Below, in pieces: positions 21,314-23,988 of a DNA stretch of 23,988 nucleotides (position 1 is the first letter of the stretch; each line of letters begins with the position of its first letter). A program made the position numbers and the translations under genes. The DNA comes from an uncultured Lachnospiraceae bacterium (lineage in GTDB: Bacteria; Bacillota; Clostridia; Lachnospirales; Lachnospiraceae), in contig CACWUI010000014.1 of NCBI GenBank assembly GCA_902764045.1, positions 1-23,988 of the forward strand, given 5' to 3'. The notes under the pieces were generated by a model that was not told the DNA's origin, ran no database searches, and was given only the letters and a program-made list of their open reading frames with translations.

Positions 21314-23779
21314 TCACAATGTAAGCGCCGGTGTCCAGTAGCAGTTACTGTAAATATCAGTAAAGAGATATGTTTCAACTATTCTCTCTTCACTCAGATC
21401 CTGTGCTGTTATGGAGAGACCTTCCTCTCCTACCACAAGCTGTTTACCCAGCATGTAACTGTCATTGTATTTCTTGTCATATGAATAGTAATCGCAAAGG
21501 AAATCTATCTTATCTCCCTCTTTTATTTCAGGATCCACCTTGCCGAGCGGTGTATCCTCTTTTTCGTACACATACTCTACACCTGAGATAAATCCGCCGG
21601 GATTTACTCCGTCGAAGGATACCATAAGCTTTACCCTCTTTCCGTTCAGAAGAGCAGGTATATATCCGGTGGTCTCATCGCCGGCACCGCTGTCAACGGT
21701 ACTCTCATGATAATATGCAACGGTCTGTCCGTTTATACCAATCCATTTCTTATTGGTGTCCGCAACCATATCAAGGTCTTCGTTGTACTCGTAAATATTG
21801 TCAAGACCAAGATCTATATAACCTTCTCCGTCGTCAAGGAACATATTCATATCCAGACTGTTTACAAGCTTCCACTGATCCTCGGAAAGTTTGATCAGAT
21901 TGTTTCCGTCCTTGTCTTTATGCCATACAAGCTTGGATGCGTCAAATGTATTTTCGGATACATACGTGTCTGCAGCTTCCTTTCCTCTTCCTCCGAAAAG
22001 ACCGTTCAGGAGTGAAGATGAAAGTCCCGAAGATGCAGTATCGTATGAACTGTTGTAGCTGCTTCCGCCGCTAAGTATATCAAACAGTGAATTCAGGGTA
22101 TTCGAACTTCCGAGAGGTGTTGTCTGACCTGCAGCCTCCACACCGGCAAATTCCTGAATGCACTTGGTATAATCGGCATCCATACCAATGGCATTGTATG
22201 TCTTGATGGCGGTGTTTACTTTTCCGACGCTTGAATACGGGAAGTATACGGAAAGACCATAAGCGTCTGTCATATTGGCGGATGTCCTGTTGTACTTAAC
22301 CGCTCCCTTGATAGCTTCAGCAAGTTCCTTTCCTTCTTCTGAATTAATATTCTGGGCAAGGTTTACAAGGTCAACCTGATCTATACGTGTGGATCTTGCA
22401 AATTCTCTTGTATTGTTTCTTGCTGCTGAGATCTCACTGTAGTGAGCCTTTGCGATCTTGTTGCTTACATCCTTCGAGAAAGATGATAACTTTGAAGGAA
22501 CCGTATTCGAAAGTTCAGCCAGATCCACAAGGGAAAGGGTGGTCTTCTGACCGGGAGTCTTTGCTGCGCACTCTGCCGTAAAGTCATCAATGATAATCTT
22601 ACCCAGGCTTGTGGTGGGTATTGATGAATCCTCGGAAAGTTTATTCAGCCAGTTGGTATAATACCAGCCGATGCCAGGCTCCGTCTCCTCGGATGCAATG
22701 AGATAATCAGCATACTTATCAAGCATAAGTGCGTTCTCAGCCGTTGCCATAAGACATGCATCAAATCCGATAAAGTCAAATTTCATGTTGGCATCCGCAA
22801 GAGCTTTGTTGATATCGGTAAGAGGCATATATCCTCTGCCTGAATACTTCTCGTCGTAACCGAAGCCGGACAGAGAACCGCCGCCGTGATCCCAGAGAAT
22901 AAGCTGATTACGGTTTGCTGGATATTTCTCCTTAGCCCATTTGATAAATGACGAAAGGGTTGCAGGATCATTCATCGCTCCCGTTCCCGCATCATCAACC
23001 AGTCTCTCAAGACCTCCCTGGGTCACTCTGTAAACCTGGTTAACCTTGTTGCTGATAACGTTGTTGTTCCATCTGCTGGCACCGCCGGTAAATACGATAA
23101 CATTTACATTGTCACTCAGATCGGCAGCTGCCATCTCCTGAAGATCCTTGGTGGCCATGGCAGAATTGGACTCAAGGTCGGAACCGCACATGTAAACCAT
23201 GACCGTAACTTTATCCCGGTTATTGCCGAGGAGGGTTGTATATTTGCTTCTTGAACCTTCGGCAACATTTGTGTTCAGGGAGTATACGTTGGAAGAGTTG
23301 TCGGTCCAGCCTGTGCTTGTGGAGGAATTGCCTCCGAAAAGGGTGGTGTCTCCGCCGTTGGTACTACTGATGAGATTCCCCAGTCCCGATGATAAGTTAA
23401 TGCCTGCGCAGGATGCGCCCAAAGCAGCTATAACGCCGCAGATGGCAAGTATCATTACCAGCTTGCCGATCTTTATACCGCCGCCTGATGAAGCGGTGGT
23501 GGTATTTGATGCAGCTGATGTCATGTTTCCCAAAAGGGAACCTAATGTGGATGATGAGGAGGATGTGCTGCTGCCGCCTCCGAGCATCTGCCCGGCAAGA
23601 CTGCTGAGCAGTCCCTTGTCATCTCCCGCGGAACCGCCGCCTGTGGGGCCTCCGCCGGAAGTGCCTCCGGTAGATCCTACGGGACCGGTTCCCAGTCCGT
23701 CTCCTCTTCTTCCTGTTTTGCCGTTAAAGGTATTTCCCATACCCGATGTGTCACGGCCTCTTGGTCTTCTTCTCTCCAT
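21314..23779 (-). CDS. Membrane-anchored clostripain-family (C11) cysteine peptidase-like protein
   Basis: From ATG at 23779 (821 residues) this protein starts with a Gly/Ser/Thr-rich, disordered stretch of about 100 residues. One transmembrane helix follows at about 104-126 (KLVMILAICGVIAAL), then a clostripain-type peptidase domain. The catalytic pair is H298 in LWDHGGG and C342 in GFDACLMATAE, with VMVYMCGSDLES at its start. Family members cleave after Arg or Lys. A beta-rich C-terminal part (about 640-820) has no domain I recognise. The start follows AAAGGTG by nine bases; GTG at 23791 is less likely. The Arg-rich N-terminus (MERRRPRGRD) and the lack of a cleavable signal suggest a type II topology with the peptidase outside. 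Substrates are unknown. Confidence 0.88.
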   Translation of the reverse strand: MERRRPRGRDTSGMGNTFNGKTGRRGDGLGTGPVGSTGGTSGGGPTGGGSAGDDKGLLSSLAGQMLGGGSSTSSSSSTLGSLLGNMTSAASNTTTASSGGGIKIGKLVMILAICGVIAALGASCAGINLSSGLGNLISSTNGGDTTLFGGNSSTSTGWTDNSSNVYSLNTNVAEGSRSKYTTLLGNNRDKVTVMVYMCGSDLESNSAMATKDLQEMAAADLSDNVNVIVFTGGASRWNNNVISNKVNQVYRVTQGGLERLVDDAGTGAMNDPATLSSFIKWAKEKYPANRNQLILWDHGGGSLSGFGYDEKYSGRGYMPLTDINKALADANMKFDFIGFDACLMATAENALMLDKYADYLIASEETEPGIGWYYTNWLNKLSEDSSIPTTSLGKIIIDDFTAECAAKTPGQKTTLSLVDLAELSNTVPSKLSSFSKDVSNKIAKAHYSEISAARNNTREFARSTRIDQVDLVNLAQNINSEEGKELAEAIKGAVKYNRTSANMTDAYGLSVYFPYSSVGKVNTAIKTYNAIGMDADYTKCIQEFAGVEAAGQTTPLGSSNTLNSLFDILSGGSSYNSSYDTASSGLSSSLLNGLFGGRGKEAADTYVSENTFDASKLVWHKDKDGNNLIKLSEDQWKLVNSLDMNMFLDDGEGYIDLGLDNIYEYNEDLDMVADTNKKWIGINGQTVAYYHESTVDSGAGDETTGYIPALLNGKRVKLMVSFDGVNPGGFISGVEYVYEKEDTPLGKVDPEIKEGDKIDFLCDYYSYDKKYNDSYMLGKQLVVGEEGLSITAQDLSEERIVETYLFTDIYSNCYWTPALTL

Positions 23780-23828
23780 GATAATAATCACCTTTCGTCA
23801 GAATGTGTTTGTATGTGTATCTTACTCA

Positions 23829-23912
23829 GGACACGGTGACGGTTTTTGTTTCTCCCTAAAGGGAGACACAAAAACCGTAACCATGTCTCTCGGGTCTCTG
23901 TGGTCCCTCGGA
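23829..23912 (-). repeat. REP-like palindromic element, copy 2
   Basis: The palindrome arms 23839-23857 and 23860-23878 match at 18 of 19 positions (ACGGTTTTTGTTTCTCCCT against the complement of AGGGAGACACAAAAACCGT), with a 2-base loop. In reverse orientation it aligns with copy 1 at 17829-17925. It fills the gap between the clostripain-like gene and the partial gene at the window end, ending one base before that gene's stop codon. Confidence 0.75.
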
Positions 23913-23913
23913 C

Positions 23914-23988
23914 TTAGAATGAATGGCCGCCGCCACCGCCGCCGGAGAAACCTCCGCCTCCTCCGGAGAAGCCGCCACCGCCGCCTCC
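23914..23988 (-). CDS. Glycine-rich C-terminal tail of a protein entering from the right edge
   Basis: The last 24 codons of a minus-strand gene are visible before TAA at 23916-23914. They read as glycine runs broken by two Phe-Ser pairs and end in GHSF. Tails of this kind are common on TPM-domain (YgcG-like) membrane proteins and some DUF2207 proteins, so that is my best guess, but too little is present to decide. The downstream neighbour is the clostripain-like gene, which also carries a glycine-rich segment. Confidence 0.6.
   Translation of the reverse strand, partial: GGGGGGFSGGGGGFSGGGGGGHSF

Overview
The window looks like a chromosomal segment from a Clostridia-type Bacillota, most likely a Lachnospiraceae-like anaerobe. 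The grounds are the dgt-dnaG-rpoD cluster, strong AGGAGG-type ribosome binding sites, frequent TTG starts, extended -10 promoters (TGC-TATAAT), a clostripain-family protease, a choline-binding-like repeat protein and moderate G+C. No phage, insertion sequence, CRISPR array, tRNA or rRNA is visible. The taxonomic call is an inference from gene content.

Layout. (1) 1-4361, minus strand: dgt, dnaG and rpoD form a replication/transcription operon, with rpoD cut by the window edge. This rpoD carries a long histone-H1-like Lys/Ala/Thr repeat at its N-terminus. (2) A palindromic divergent promoter (4399-4415) separates it from a plus-strand CNNM/CBS membrane protein. (3) 5809-12280, minus strand: mreB, recD2, comF, ddl and murF lie nose to tail and join cell shape, DNA repair and peptidoglycan precursor synthesis. 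ddl makes D-Ala-D-Ala and murF attaches it to the UDP-MurNAc-tripeptide. A second promoter probably lies before ddl. (4) metK, then a 320-base gap holding a plus-strand small-RNA candidate with tandem hairpins and C-rich loops, then a lipoprotein trigger-factor-like prolyl isomerase. (5) 15561-19417, plus strand: apbE with a frameshift between its lipoprotein leader and its catalytic domain, plsC, a small membrane-anchored protein of unknown function, and pncB. (6) 19539-23988, minus strand: a secreted repeat protein with an AT-rich C-terminal half, a membrane-anchored clostripain-like protein, and the glycine-rich tail of one more protein.

Intergenic DNA is unusually structured. Three long nested palindromes (about 5718-5808, 12370-12471 and 19437-19489) share an AATGTCG heptamer at the same structural position. 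Two REP-like palindromic elements (about 17829-17925 and 23829-23912) are related copies in opposite orientation. The terminator of the clostripain-like gene overlaps a near-consensus promoter for the next gene. The strongest candidates for something undescribed are the small RNA at about 13967-14124, the shared-motif palindrome family, and the tandem-repeat sigma factor tail.
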